Assembly: GCF_000003855.2 (NCBI RefSeq)
Contig: NW_003101673.1
Span: 1,819,695 to 1,883,694 of the forward strand
Source: Blastomyces gilchristii SLH14081
Taxonomy: Eukaryota > Ascomycota > Eurotiomycetes > Onygenales > Ajellomycetaceae
DNA: 64,000 nt
Direction of reading: 5' to 3'
In this document: positions 12,201 through 22,977 of the stretch, in pieces
Numbering within the stretch: the first letter of the stretch is position 1
Layout of the letters: each line of letters opens with the position of its first letter
Made by a program: the position numbers and the translations under genes
Notes under the pieces: model-generated
Database searches by the model: none
What the model was told of the DNA's origin: nothing
Seen by the model: the letters and a program-made list of their open reading frames with translations, nothing else

Positions 12201-13255
12201 TTCTTTCAATCTCTTCTAGCAGTAGCTAATTCTTTTCTTTTAGATGAGATATTCTCATTTCATCAAGGTTTTGAATACTCAGAAGATTTTCTCTTTAAAA
12301 TATTATCTCTAACACTTGTTAGAATAATAGATGTAATAAGCTTCACTCTATTCTCAAGTATTTCATTTGAGATATCTTGACCAGAATTTCAATATAACTC
12401 ATTCTGTCTTTCAGATTTTAACAGTTTTATACTTTCTTCAACTGCTTTTCAATCAGCTTTTTCAAAGTTATACTGATTAGAGAGAAGAGGATTTTCACTC
12501 ATTTATTTTTCACTCAGTTCAATATTAAATTAAATAATCTCATGACCTGATTCTGATGTCTTATTTGAATTAATAAATCAGTTTACAAGTCTTCTTTTCA
12601 TTAGATTTTGTGACATGAAGATTAGATCTATAATAGACTTCTATTTCATGTCTTTTCTAAAGAATGTTTGTTGATCAGACTTATTAACCAAATCTATTGA
12701 ATGCTCAAAGATTTATTCAATCAGATTATCAGCTCTCACTGCTCTCTTGCATTCTGAATTTCATCAGAGATGATGTGCATTGAAGTCTTCTGCAATTATA
12801 GAGTTTCTTGATGAAGTTATATTCAGAAATTCTCTATCAATTATTCAGATATTGTTATATTTCTTCAATGCCTTTTCATTATAGATATTTATGAGCTGTA
12901 TAGTATCAAACTCATTTTCTTTATCTATAATATTACTCATCAGAATATCAGAGTCAGACATGATATCAAATCTTAGATTAAATTGATATCTTAATCTCTT
13001 TCTTTCATAGATCACTACTCTTGACTTTATCTCAGACTTTTGAGATAAAAAGCAGTAGTAGCTGAAATAAGAAATGACATATTTTTACTCAGCATCAAAA
13101 TTCAGCTCCTGAAGCAGTATAAAATCAACTTTTTATTCAAATGCAATTTGAAGACAAGAATAAATACAATTTGAGTTTCTATTCACATTATTTTGAATAA
13201 ATGTGATTTTTAAAGAGTTTTTAAACTTTTTTTGTTGTTTTTGTTGTATATTCAT
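9293..13255 (-). pseudogene. Degenerate LINE ORF2 (endonuclease, reverse transcriptase, RNase H)
   Basis: The start is ATG at 13253-13255, 23 bases after the ORF1 stop (13279-13281). An AP-type endonuclease region lies near 13,250-12,500. The reverse transcriptase follows, with the catalytic motif reading YVND at about 11,130 (YVDD expected), and the 73-aa open piece 10922-11143 continues from it. RNase H lies at about 10,200-9,750 and the CCHC end at about 9,540-9,480. The final residues EEEEINQI and stop are the same as in copies 1 and 3. TGA at Trp positions and other stops cut the frame many times. Confidence 0.8.
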
Positions 13256-13620
13256 ACTAAAAGAGAGTAGAGTAGAATCTAATCACTATCATCAGATAGT
13301 AGATTATAACTGTTCTGAAAAGTAGAAATCTCAACTACTTGCATTATATCTAGTTTATCATCAGAGTCATTTCTCAATTCTCTAATCTTAATAGAAGTTT
13401 GAGAATTCAAATTCTGTTTACATTTAGCTGGAGAATTGAAGTTTGAAGACTTAGATAGTTAAGAGTTTCTTCTTTTTAAGCTTGCAGTTGTGAGTTTACT
13501 GACTTAACTATTCTCTTCAGTTCTAGATTTACTCTGAGCTTCATCTTTTCTCCAGTTCTTTTGAGTTCTTGGAGCAAACATACATTCTTTTGAGCTAGAT
13601 GCATGTTTTTCTTTGCAATT

Positions 13621-13633
13621 AGAGCATTTAAGC
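13621..13633. repeat. Target-site duplication of LINE copy 3, left copy
   Basis: agagcatttaagc is repeated exactly at 14930-14942, directly after the (AAT)n tail of copy 3. Confidence 0.9.
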
Positions 13634-14929
13634 TCAGATGGCTCAAAAAATGAGAATTTGAATAGATTAGGCGCAGGCATTGCTTATACTGAAGATAATA
13701 TCAATTTTATCTCAGATTTCTGAAATCTAGGCTGTGAATCTGAAGTCTTTGATGCTGAACTATTTGCAATAGTGAAAGCTTTCAAACTCATTGAAATAAA
13801 ATCTCATAAAAGAGGAAATTGTTTGAAAGAGGCATGGATATTCTCTGATAGTCAAGCTGCTTTAAAAAGACTTAGAAATAGTCAGATTCATAATGGTCAA
13901 ATGAATCTTGAACTGATCTTAAACTCTGTTTTGAAAATTCAAAAGAGAAGAACATCAAAGCTGATAATTCATCTACACTGGGTTCCTGCTCATATGAATA
14001 TTCATGGCAATGAATTGGCTGATTCAGCTGCAAAAAAGGGTGCAGAATTAAGCAGATCTATTCAAAAAATTGTGTCCTGGTCTTTTATAAAGAGAAAAAT
14101 AAAAGAATCTTGTTTAGACAAGTGAAATGAAAGCTGGCAGAAACAAAAGAAGAGTATACATTATTCAAGATTTGAAACAAAACCCAAGTGGAAATCTTGT
14201 TCAATTAAATGTAAAAAGAAAATATTCTCATCTATAATACAGCTGAAACTAGGACATGGCTATTTCAAATCTTATATACAAAGATTTGATGATAGATTTG
14301 ACTCAATAGAATGCTCATTCTGCAATACAAATGAGAATCCTGAGTATATTGTAATGCACTGTGCATTATACAATAGTCTCAGAGCCAGATTGAAAGAGAA
14401 GTATGATCTAAATCAATTAAATATGAGATTCTTATTCTCAACTGAGACAGGAATTAAATACTTAATAGACTTTCTATCAGAAACTCAAGCAGCTACAAGA
14501 AAATGGCTAAATTCAGAATTATCTGAATATGAAGAGGAGGAAATCAACCAGATATAGTCTGTTAAAACAGCTATATACTATCTTTTAATAATTTGTTTTG
14601 TTACAGTCTTTCTTTACTTTATCTTTTCCTTTCAATTCCTTTCTATCTATCTATTTAATGTGTCTATCTTTAAGACTGTGTTCTCTTTTCCTTTGTCATG
14701 ATATTGTCAAATGGTTTCAAAGTATCAGAAGATGTTAAAACACTGCAATTTGTAAATGGTTTTTGTATTCTGAGCTGAAATTTTCTGATTTTACATATCT
14801 GAAATTGATGAATGTATAATAGTTAACTTTACAGATATAGGAAAAACCCTGAGAACTAAAAGTTCTCAGGTAGATGTCATAGTCTCTGACTGCATACATC
14901 TATAATTGAAGAATAATAATAATAATAAT
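13634..14929 (+). mobile_element. 5'-truncated LINE (copy 3) nested in LINE copy 2
   Basis: The copy begins inside the RNase H domain (SDGLKNEN... reading, matching copy 2 near 10,195-10,215) and runs through the 3' UTR to an (AAT)n tail at 14911-14930. It keeps a 117-aa open frame (13772-14125) with RNase H residues: ELFAIVKA upstream, FSDSQAALKRL and HGNELADSAAKKGA. Several Trp codons that are TGA in copy 1 are still TGG here, so this is the least mutated copy. It is flanked by a perfect 13-bp duplication. Truncation removed the endonuclease and reverse transcriptase, so it was dead on arrival. Confidence 0.9.
14848..14870 (+). promoter_or_regulatory. 3'-UTR hairpin of LINE copy 3
   Basis: Identical 10-bp stem with loop AAA, about 60 bases upstream of the tail, matching copies 1 and 2. 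Confidence 0.7.
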
Positions 14930-14942
14930 AGAGCATTTAAGC
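14930..14942. repeat. Target-site duplication of LINE copy 3, right copy
   Basis: Second copy of agagcatttaagc. The interrupted ORF1 of copy 2 resumes immediately after it. Confidence 0.9.
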
Positions 14943-16221
14943 AGAGTGTGTTGACATATTTCATCTCTTTTTGAGCATGTTTCACATTTATGCTCACTAG
15001 TTTTGTGATCTCTGACACAGAATGCATATTTTGAGTCTCTGAAACAGAAGATTGCAAAGTGTTCATATCTTTGACAGTTTGAACACTGTGTTTGAGCTTT
15101 GAGATTCATTCTTGAGTCTTTATATTCATGAACTCTCATTTTCAAACCTGCTACTCTTACTTCAGAGATCTTTAACTGTTCAATTATTTTTATATATACT
15201 AGAACAGAGACATTTCTTCTGCTTTGTCTGAACTTAATTGAATTTAGTTATACAGACTCTTTTCTCAGTTGAATAGAGTTGTATTCTTCTAATTCATTTT
15301 TGAGAAGTAGTATTTCTTCTTCACAGTCAAAAATTTCAACTGAAATATTATGAAGAATGAATTTGTCTCACTTTTCATCTCTCTCAGATAGAATTGTTGT
15401 GTTTAACAAAGATTCTACTACTGATTTTCAGAGATTCTCATTCTGAATAAGGAATTCTGCACTGAATTCAGGCATTGTGATCAGAATGATGAAGTTTTTA
15501 AAGAAGAATGACTTAATTAAAGCTATAACTGATTTTTGAACTTCAATATCAGTTATTAACTGAGAAAAGAACTGCTGATTGATTTCATTTCTAATTCTGA
15601 AAATGAGATTTGAGTTTAGCTTATTTCTCTGCAATATATCCTGATTTGAGACTTTGAGAATAAGTCTTCTATTTCTGAAGATTTGAAGATTTTTCTCTTT
15701 TTGTATTTTTTTCTTCACTCTTCTATCACTAGAAGTATGAGCAGTATTCTTCTCAGTTTTCTCAGAATTTTGAGCAGATTTTGAGATAGCAGATTTAGAG
15801 ACAGCAGGTTTAGAGATAGTAGATTCAGCTGCTTGAGTATATATTTTCTTCTAATTTAGAGAAGAAGAAGAAGAAGAAGAAGAAAAGAAAGAAGAGCAAA
15901 CTGAAGAGTCAGTGATTATATTAGAAATTTTCAAAGTTTTTTAAACTGTATTTGAAATTCTAAGTTTGAACTTGATCACTTTCTGTAGTTATCTAGTCTG
16001 AGTATGAAGAATTAACAGAACTTCTTCATTCATCTCACTCAGACATTGCTTTTCAAGAATTTTACTTACTTTTTCAAGTTTCTGTATTTCAAGAACTTGT
16101 TATTTCTCTATTTCTTCTTTCTTTCTTCTCTTCAGAATTTCAATCTCAGAAATAGTATTTGAGAAAGCATCTTTTTCCATATCAACTGAGTGTACTTTTG
16201 AACTCATTGTTCTTACTCAAT

Positions 16222-16345
16222 GAAAAGTTAATCAGACTAATTTAATTGAGATATTTATTAAACTCTTTTGAATTGAAAAGTTGATCAGACTGTTTCAATT
16301 AAGAGATTTCTAAGTTTATTTTCAATTGAAAAGTTGATCAGACTA
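16222..16345 (-). repeat. Three 53-bp tandem repeats just upstream of LINE ORF1
   Basis: The core gaaaagttgatcagact starts at 16222 (one change), 16275 and 16328, an exact spacing of 53 bases. In element orientation the array ends about 15 bases before the ORF1 start codon at 16207. Such 5' UTR repeats often carry the internal promoter of a LINE; that role is inferred. Confidence 0.75.
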
Positions 16346-17253
16346 TTTCAAAAGAAGAATAACAGACTTTTATGTATAAAATACCTGATTTTTTTCACAC
16401 TAGTTCAGTAACTAGATTAGATTTTTGAAGAGAATCTAATAAACTAAAATTGATTTTTAAGATAAATTAATAAAATCTTTATAATCTCTTTCTTGAAATA
16501 TAGTAAGAAAAAGTATGATATCAATTAATAGTAAATCAGATAATATGACAGTTTTTAAGAGAAAAACTGACAAAAAATAAATTAATTTTTTACAGAGAAA
16601 TTGATTAAAACTATTCAATTTTATTCTAAATTATTCAATTCTTCTCACACAACAAGTGTGCAACTCAAATCAGTTAATAAAGAGTATAAAAAAGAATTAA
16701 GTATTAATGAAAGCTCTTCAGTCACTGAAAAAGTAATTCTTACTTAAAAGAATATGAAATTATAACAGAAAATAACTCTGTTTTTAATTCTTTATAAGAA
16801 TATTGTATAAAACTCAGAGAAAAACATCTTACTTTTTTAAGAGAAGTAAATAACTATTTCTAAAATCTTTTTTTTTTTGCATTAACTGCTGCAGAAGAAT
16901 GAGATAGAAACTGCTAAGATATATACTACTATATACTCTCTATCAAGACTTTCTCTCTTCAGAGTCTTGATATTATAGAGAATATAAGTCTGTTTCTATA
17001 TAATAATGTAAATATTATCAGTGAGATGTAGAGAAACTGATTATTTATATCTTAAAATAGAAGACTTTATCAATGATTATATCAATATAGAGTTAATTCT
17101 CAAATTCAATAGAAATCTAGTATTGCTGTTCTCAATCTCTTGCAGAATCTATTGAATATTGAGATATTAAAACTAGATTTAATATATCTCACTGTGCAGG
17201 GATCAAAGACTCAGTCAGACCTTGAGATATACTGATTTTATAGTTATTATATC

Positions 17254-17563
17254 TGCTGATTATGTATTGAGTACAGTTACTGAGGTATCTTTTTGTACTT
17301 TTCTATCAGAGATGAGCCAGATTGAGAGAGATGGTACAAGGGTGAGACTTGGTGTTGATGTTTAAATACACTGAAGACAGATCACAGAGATTGCACTTCA
17401 GAAGTAGCTGTTGATTATATACTTGATATTATCACTGAGATATCTTTTTGTATTTTTCTGCTGGGGATGGGCCAGATTAGGAAGGGTGGTATGAGGGTGG
17501 GACTTGGCATTGATGTTTTGGAACATCAAAGATGGACAGGGTTTTCACAGAGGTCACTTCTCA
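17254..17563 (-). repeat. Two 155-bp tandem repeats in the LINE 5' UTR, one mutated and one intact
   Basis: atctttttgta starts at 17287 and at 17442 (155 bases apart), and similarity continues through the unit (gagatgagccagatt versus gggatgggccagatt). The copy nearer the ORFs shows G-to-A changes at GG sites. The copy nearer the 5' end does not. Confidence 0.75.
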
Positions 17564-17888
17564 GATATCTCCACAACTACAGATCAGGGATCTTCCAAAA
17601 TCAAGAAGATTGATGCATATGGCTAGGTCTCTTCACCTTACAATTTGTATGGCCCTTTGGCCCGGGGTTGTGGTGTGGTAGGGGAGAACAGGGGATAATC
17701 CCACACAGGGGTTTCGAACAACGTCCGGTTCATGTTTGGCTGGATAACTCCACCACCACACAGGGTATGCAGTCAGCAATGGGGTCAGAATGCTCGTATG
17801 ATCGAGGGCTTTTCGATGGATCTATCGGCGGGTTCTTATTCGAAAAATCGAGCGAGTTCATGGTGGAGCGGTTGACTTCTATATCACG

Positions 17889-17902
17889 GATAGTCAAGCT
17901 TA
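17889..17902. repeat. Target-site duplication of LINE copy 2, right copy
   Basis: Second copy of gatagtcaagctta at the 5' end of the LINE. AT-rich element B-like sequence resumes after it. Confidence 0.85.
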
Positions 17903-18330
17903 CTTATACAGCTTTTCAAACAACTATCTCTATATAATATCACTGACTAGTCACTGCTTCAGTTCTGTTATATTACAGAATAGAAATATCATCTCAAAGT
18001 TAATCAGTGTGTTTTTAAATACAGGAATTTTAATTCAATGTCTTATATAAAAAAAAGCTCTTAGAAATTCTGAGATTAAAAAATATGATTATTTTTAAGA
18101 GTATATATCTATCTTAAATATAGATTTTTTTAAAATATTAAATAAATATTTCTATTCTTCTTCTCTTTAGCTATAAACTAAGGTGATTTTCAAATCTCAA
18201 AGATATATGAGTATATAGTAATAGAAAGTCAAAGTTAAAGAATCTGAAAAATTCTTATAAATCTTGAGAATCTTCATTGAAGATGAAACTGTTTCTTCTC
18301 AGACTCTCTGATGAGGATTGCTCTGAGCAC
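17903..18330 (+). mobile_element. AT-rich sequence that continued from 8921 before the LINE insertion
   Basis: Once LINE copy 2 and one duplication copy are removed, this joins 8921. It is CpG-free and AT-rich like element B, and may include B's 3' LTR, but no terminal motif or second LTR could be matched. The AT-rich block ends at about 18,330. Confidence 0.45.
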
Positions 18331-18835
18331 ATGACTTGTATCAAAAGTAGGTTAGTGTCATGCCGGATTAGTTAATAATAATGCTGCAACCCGTTCAAAC
18401 CGAGCCAGAGGGTCTGAGCCCGCTGAGATAAGTTTTAAGCCCAAGGCCCTAGCAAATCACGTGCCCACCCCTCACAACCTTGCCAGCTCAAACCGAGTTA
18501 ACTCACGCAGATTTGACCAACGGAGCAATCATTTCAGCCGACATCACAAGTTGCCTTTTTACTCCTATCCATGGGTATTGTAGTAACTTAAATTGCAGAG
18601 GAGATTTAGTTAGGTCTGGCCGCGTGTTTCCTAGAAGTTGGAGCTGGTGCAGAAGCTCGGACCAACAGCCTCCAACGCCGGCCAATCGGACAGATATAGC
18701 CATATCGCGCATCGCCATCTGCCCTGCCCAGTTCAACCAACCTCTCCCCCGCGGACGCTGTGAGAAACTACAAACAGTTGTAATTTCCAGTATTTTGCAC
18801 CAATGGTTTAAATTTCTGTATCATTTTCAGAGACA
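18331..18835. other. Isochore border and upstream region of the glucosidase I gene
   Basis: Base composition changes within a few tens of bases from CpG-free AT-rich to normal sequence (first CpG in ccgg near 18,363). No gene recognised; this should hold the promoter and 5' UTR of the downstream gene. Confidence 0.6.
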
Positions 18836-21720
18836 ATGGTGCTAGCTCTGCGATCTCTCTTAGTTTCGCTACTCTCCATAGCGCCTCTCGCGGTTGCGGA
18901 CAAGGGCTCGCTAGCTCCCAACGACGATGTCTCGATATTGGCAGATGAGGTACGGAGAGCCTCCAATGAATCGCTATTATGGGGCCCGTATAGGCCAAAT
19001 TTATATTTTGGTGTCCGCCCGCGGATTCCCAAGAGTTTGCTTATGGGCTTAATGTGGGCGCAGATGGACGACTATAAGCCTGTACAGCACAGTAGGTAGA
19101 CCCGAATTGCGAGGGAAACCCCCTAAATTGCTTGTGCCGTACTAACTTTTCCTTAAGAGCTTAGGCATACATGCGAACAAAATGAGGGCATGGCCGGTTA
19201 TGGGTGGGATGAGTACGATATCCGCAAGGGAGGCAGGCAGACGATCCACGATGCGGGGAACACAATAGACCTCACGATCGATTTTATAAAGGTTCCGGGC
19301 GGAAGCAATGGAGGGAATTGGGGTGCACGTATCAAGGGTACTCCTCGCCCGGATGCGTCCCCTGACCAAGCAACAACGATGATCTTTTACGCCGCGCTTG
19401 AAGGCCTGGGGAGTTTGCAATTCGCTAACGAGGCTGATGCTCTGGGATACAAGGGGGACGTGAAATTTACAGGATCTATGGTCAGTCTTGGTAATTTTAC
19501 TCTAGACATTACCCGGGGCCCGGAGAGTAATGAGTACCCTCCCCGAAGCCATTCGGTGTATGACGACAAGCCATTGGATAGGACGAGGGTTGTAGGACTC
19601 CAGGTGCACCCGGACTTACTCTGGCAATCAAAAGGTATGACTGATACTTTATATTTTATAAACGAATTGAGGAATAGATCTTGTTCGCGCTGACGTTAAT
19701 GCTGGTGTCTGAAGCGCTTCTTTTTGCCCATTTGAAGGAACAGGTTGAAGCCACTTTGAGAGAACAAGGGACGGATAATCCTCCTCCGCCTGCGCAACTT
19801 TTTACTATCGCGAATAAGCCCGATGTTGGGAATATTCATTTCGTGCAAAAGGTCTTCCAGGGCCAATTTGAGGTATGTAGTTTATAACGCTACACACCCT
19901 GAACCCCCCCCCCCAGCTGACTGTGGAAATGGAAAGTTCGACGTTCTTTTCTCGTCTGGCTCGTCGCCGGAACCTTTGACTTGTAGGTTGAACCCATTTT
20001 AGCCACATTACAAATGGAGAGAATATAAACTATTGTCTAATACCTCACAGCAACATCACTTACCGAAGAGATTAAAACCGCTTCAGCCATGTTCTCTGAA
20101 AAGTTCAAGAAGATATTTTCTCCCGTAGCCCCCTTTAACGTGCCAAAATACATGGAGTTTTCGAAAGCCATGTTTTCGAACTTGGTTGGCGGTATCGGAT
20201 ATTTCTACGGTGATTCAGTTGTCGACCAATCCAATGCACCGGAATACGAAGAGGAAAATGAAGGGTTTTGGGAAGAGACAGAACAAGCACGAGCCCGGGC
20301 AGAGCCAAGCCTAGTTGGCCCTTCGGAGTTGTTTACAAGTATCCCGTCCCGGCCATTCTTCCCTCGTGGCTTCCTCTGGGATGAAGGATTCCACTTGATC
20401 CCTATTATTGATTGGGACCTCGACTTGACGTACGTTTTAATTGAACCGGATTTTGATGGCAATTGCTAATAGGTGGTAGTTTGGAAATAACGAAGAGCTG
20501 GTTCAATCTCATGGATGAGGATGGGTGGATTGCACGCGAACAGATCTTAGGCTCCGAAGCCCGTAGCAAGGTGCCTCAGGAATTTCAGGTTCAATATCCA
20601 CATTATGCAAATCCTCCAACATTATTCATGATTATCGAGGCATTTGTGGAGAGAATCCCATTAAATAAGCATGGCGACCGGAAACAAGCTGAGGCACACG
20701 GTTTACCCTCCGATATCCGCTCGGAATATTTGGAACACCCGGAGCTTGCTATTTCGTATCTTCGCTCTATCTACCCTCTACTTAAACGCCAGTATTTCTG
20801 GTTTAAGAAAACACAGTGGGGTGACATTAAATCGTATGATCGGGAAGCTTTCTCTACGAAGGAATCCTACAGGTGGCGAGGACGATCTGTGCAGCACATT
20901 CTAACATCCGGACTTGATGATTACCCGAGACCTCAGCCTCCCCACCCTGGCGAACTCCATGTAGATTTGATTAGCTGGATGGGAATGATGACCCGTGCGA
21001 TTCGGCGTATTGCTGAAGCCTTGGATGAAACCGACGACGTGCAAGAATTTAAGGAATATGAGACTGCGATCACTCGGAATATCGATGATCTCCATTGGGA
21101 CAAAGATGCTCAAACTTATTGCGATGCGACCATTGATGAGTTTGAGGAGCATGTGCATGTCTGTCACAAGGGATATGTATCTCTTTTCCCATTTATGACG
21201 GGCTTGGTACCCGCTGATAGCCCGCGGCTGGGTCCTATTTTGGATCTTATCCAGGATCCAGAGGAGCTGTGGAGTGACTACGGTATTCGTAGTCTGAGCA
21301 AAAAAGATGAGTTTTATGGAATAGGAGAGAATTATTGGAGGAGTCCCATCTGGATTAACATTAATTACTTGATTCTCAAGAACCTCCTTGTAAGTCGAAA
21401 TCGGATCTGGGAGTTCTATTATGACTGAAGCTCTCTGCAAGAGCACACTACTAACCTTCTTGGGAAAACAGGATGTCGCCACGGTTTCTGGTCCACATCA
21501 AGAACAAGCACGCCAGATGTATACCCAACTCCGCAAGAACATTGTCGACAATGTGTTTAATCAATGGAAAAAGACTGGTTTTGCATGGGAGCAGTATAAT
21601 CCCGAGACCGGCGCTGGTCAACGAACACAGCATTTCACCGGATGGACGAGTTTAGTGGTCAAGATGATGGTCATGCCAGATTTGAGCACAGACCAGAAGA
21701 CCCGCCATGAGGAATTGTAA
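18836..21720 (+). CDS. CWH41: Mannosyl-oligosaccharide glucosidase (glucosidase I, GH63)
   Basis: This ER enzyme removes the outermost alpha-1,2-glucose from Glc3Man9GlcNAc2 after transfer to protein, the first step of N-glycan trimming. My model has seven exons: 18836-19095, 19165-19634, 19715-19872, 19937-19982, 20051-20429, 20480-21389 and 21472-21720, all GT-AG and in phase, giving 823 aa, the usual fungal length. The N-terminus MVLALRSLLVSLLSIAPLAVA is a signal peptide or anchor. GH63 hallmarks are GYGWDEYD near residue 115, FPRGFLWDEGFH in exon 5, and FNLMDEDGWIAREQILG plus YPHYANPPT in exon 6. The third-exon start (19715) was chosen because it alone keeps the WQSK/ALLFAHLK junction in phase. 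It is the first gene beyond the repeat block. The symbol follows the yeast orthologue. Confidence 0.93.
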
Positions 21721-21924
21721 GAGGATCATCTAAAAAGGGTATTTTATTTATAGATATAGAACGGTTCGTGGTTTTTTGGTGGGATAATACCCATCATATA
21801 AAGGTTATGGCAAGATGAATGTAACATATGTTAAATCTTGTAAAAGACACCAGCGCCGAACTCCTGCCACCCGTGTATTTCCAAAGGCCATCATTATCTC
21901 ATTAATAAGTGTGGCTTTTTTTTT

Positions 21925-22977
21925 TTATCTCCTTCGATCATAGTCATTTTTTCGCCTGGAACGTTGATCATGATGGCTACGACGCTCAGCGGGAGAATAA
22001 CTCCGCTCACGACGGGGATATTTCTCCTCTCGCATTCTCCCTCGCCTTCGATCTCGACTCCGCGATCTAGATGATCGTCGATATCTTGTATAAGAGGCCC
22101 TATCTCCCGACCTCGAACGATGCCTCCGCATCTCAGCCGATATAGAGCGGCGCCTCTGTACTACCCCGTGATCGCTATCGGGAGATCGAGAGCGGCGTCT
22201 CCGTCTTCCATGGCGCTCATCATCTTTTTCATGTCTCCTACTCCTTCTATCTCGTTCTCCTCGATCTGGATCCCTACTCGCACCTCTCCTTCGACGATCG
22301 CCACCCCCATCGCGCCCACTTCGGGTCCGGTCCCCTCGCCTGCCACGCCGCTCCATCCCATTATCCGGGCCAACCATTTCATACCCCGTCCCTTCCATCA
22401 TATCTTCCTGATCTCCAGCCTTCATCCCGCCCATCCCCCCAAAACCCCCAAAACCCCCAAACCCAACGCCCCTGGGGCGGTCATCATTCTCCGCTCCCCC
22501 GTCCGCCGCACTTGCCTCCTGAATAGCCCGCTCTACCTCTTTTCCACCCAGTGGCGTCATATTTGCATTTTGAGAGCTTTTGGGGGCGACGGGTAAACCT
22601 AACGCACGCGCCAGCGCCTCCTGCTCAGCTTCCTTAATGCGTTTAATCTCCTCCTCTCGCTCAGTGCGTCGTTTCGCCGCGGCTTCTTCTGGGGAGTCTT
22701 CGGGGTCGTTGTCTCCCTTGGCATACCAGGACAGATCTCGATTTTGCTGCCATCGACCGACGGGAGCCATCAGGGAGTGGCCAAGGTAGTTTTCGCGGTG
22801 GGTGGAGGTTTTGACATCGGACCATTTGAAGGAGTCGCGGCCGCCACTGTTAGAGCTCAGTTAGGTTTGGGTTTTGGTTCTGTAATCTCTTGAGGGTAAC
22901 TTCTTTTCAACTGGGGTAAACACGCGTGGGAGTACTTACCGGCTGCCTTCCTTTCGAATACTTGCCACGAGATCCAT
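21925..22977 (-). CDS. MMTAG2-like Arg/Ser-rich protein (kinase-phosphorylation domain family)
   Basis: Two exons on the minus strand, 22977-22940 and 22846-21925, give 319 aa starting [19 protein letters not shown]. The N-terminal ~60 residues, with [17 protein letters not shown] and WYAKGD, are the conserved block of the multiple-myeloma tumour-associated protein 2 family. The middle has a coiled, charged stretch ([20 protein letters not shown]) and a Gly-rich run. The C-terminal ~130 residues are RS/RD-rich, as in nuclear pre-mRNA processing proteins. The molecular function of the family is not settled; a nuclear, RNA-linked role is inferred from the RS tail. The first exon is short, and was chosen because the splice restores the conserved GSRGG motif. 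Confidence 0.85.

Larger units (their letters stand above)
13279..16207 (-). pseudogene. Degenerate LINE ORF1 (gag-like, CCHC), split by LINE copy 3
   Basis: The start is ATG at 16205-16207, just downstream of three 53-bp repeats. Open pieces include 15428-15718 (96 aa). The nucleic-acid-binding region has CSNCQRY at the segment covered by 14900-15145, then CVRD, CETC and further Cys. Copy 3 is inserted between HTLLKC and the next codons. Removing 13634-14929 and one copy of the 13-bp duplication rejoins the zinc-knuckle region as LLKCSNCKEKH, which confirms the insertion point. Confidence 0.75.
8922..17888 (-). mobile_element. Near full-length Tad-like LINE (copy 2), itself interrupted by copy 3
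   Basis: On the minus strand the order is: a 5' UTR (17888 to ~16208) with 155-bp and 53-bp tandem repeats, ORF1 with a CCHC nucleic-acid-binding region, ORF2 with endonuclease, reverse transcriptase, RNase H and CCHC, a 3' UTR with a hairpin, and a (TTA)n-complement tail at 8921-8940. A 14-bp target-site duplication flanks it (8908-8921, 17889-17902). Without the nested copy and its duplicated 13 bases the element is about 7.7 kb, a normal size for the Tad1 clade. Both ORFs are broken by stops, so it is inactive. The GC-normal 5' tip (about 17,410-17,888) is unmutated while the body is stripped of CpG. Confidence 0.85.

Noticed and set aside
1015..17200. TGA read as Trp (alternative genetic code)
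   Set aside because: TAA and TAG stops and frame shifts are also present, catalytic residues are changed, and the genes to the right use TGG normally. Mutation explains it.
17668..17937. 89-aa plus-strand ORF in the GC-normal island
   Set aside because: It lies antisense in the LINE 5' UTR and crosses the target-site duplication, and has no family signal.
20901..21482. 193-aa minus-strand ORF
   Set aside because: Shadow of the glucosidase I exon 6 on the other strand.
22120..22596. 158-aa plus-strand ORF
   Set aside because: Antisense of the Arg/Ser-rich MMTAG2-like gene. Low complexity creates long shadow frames.
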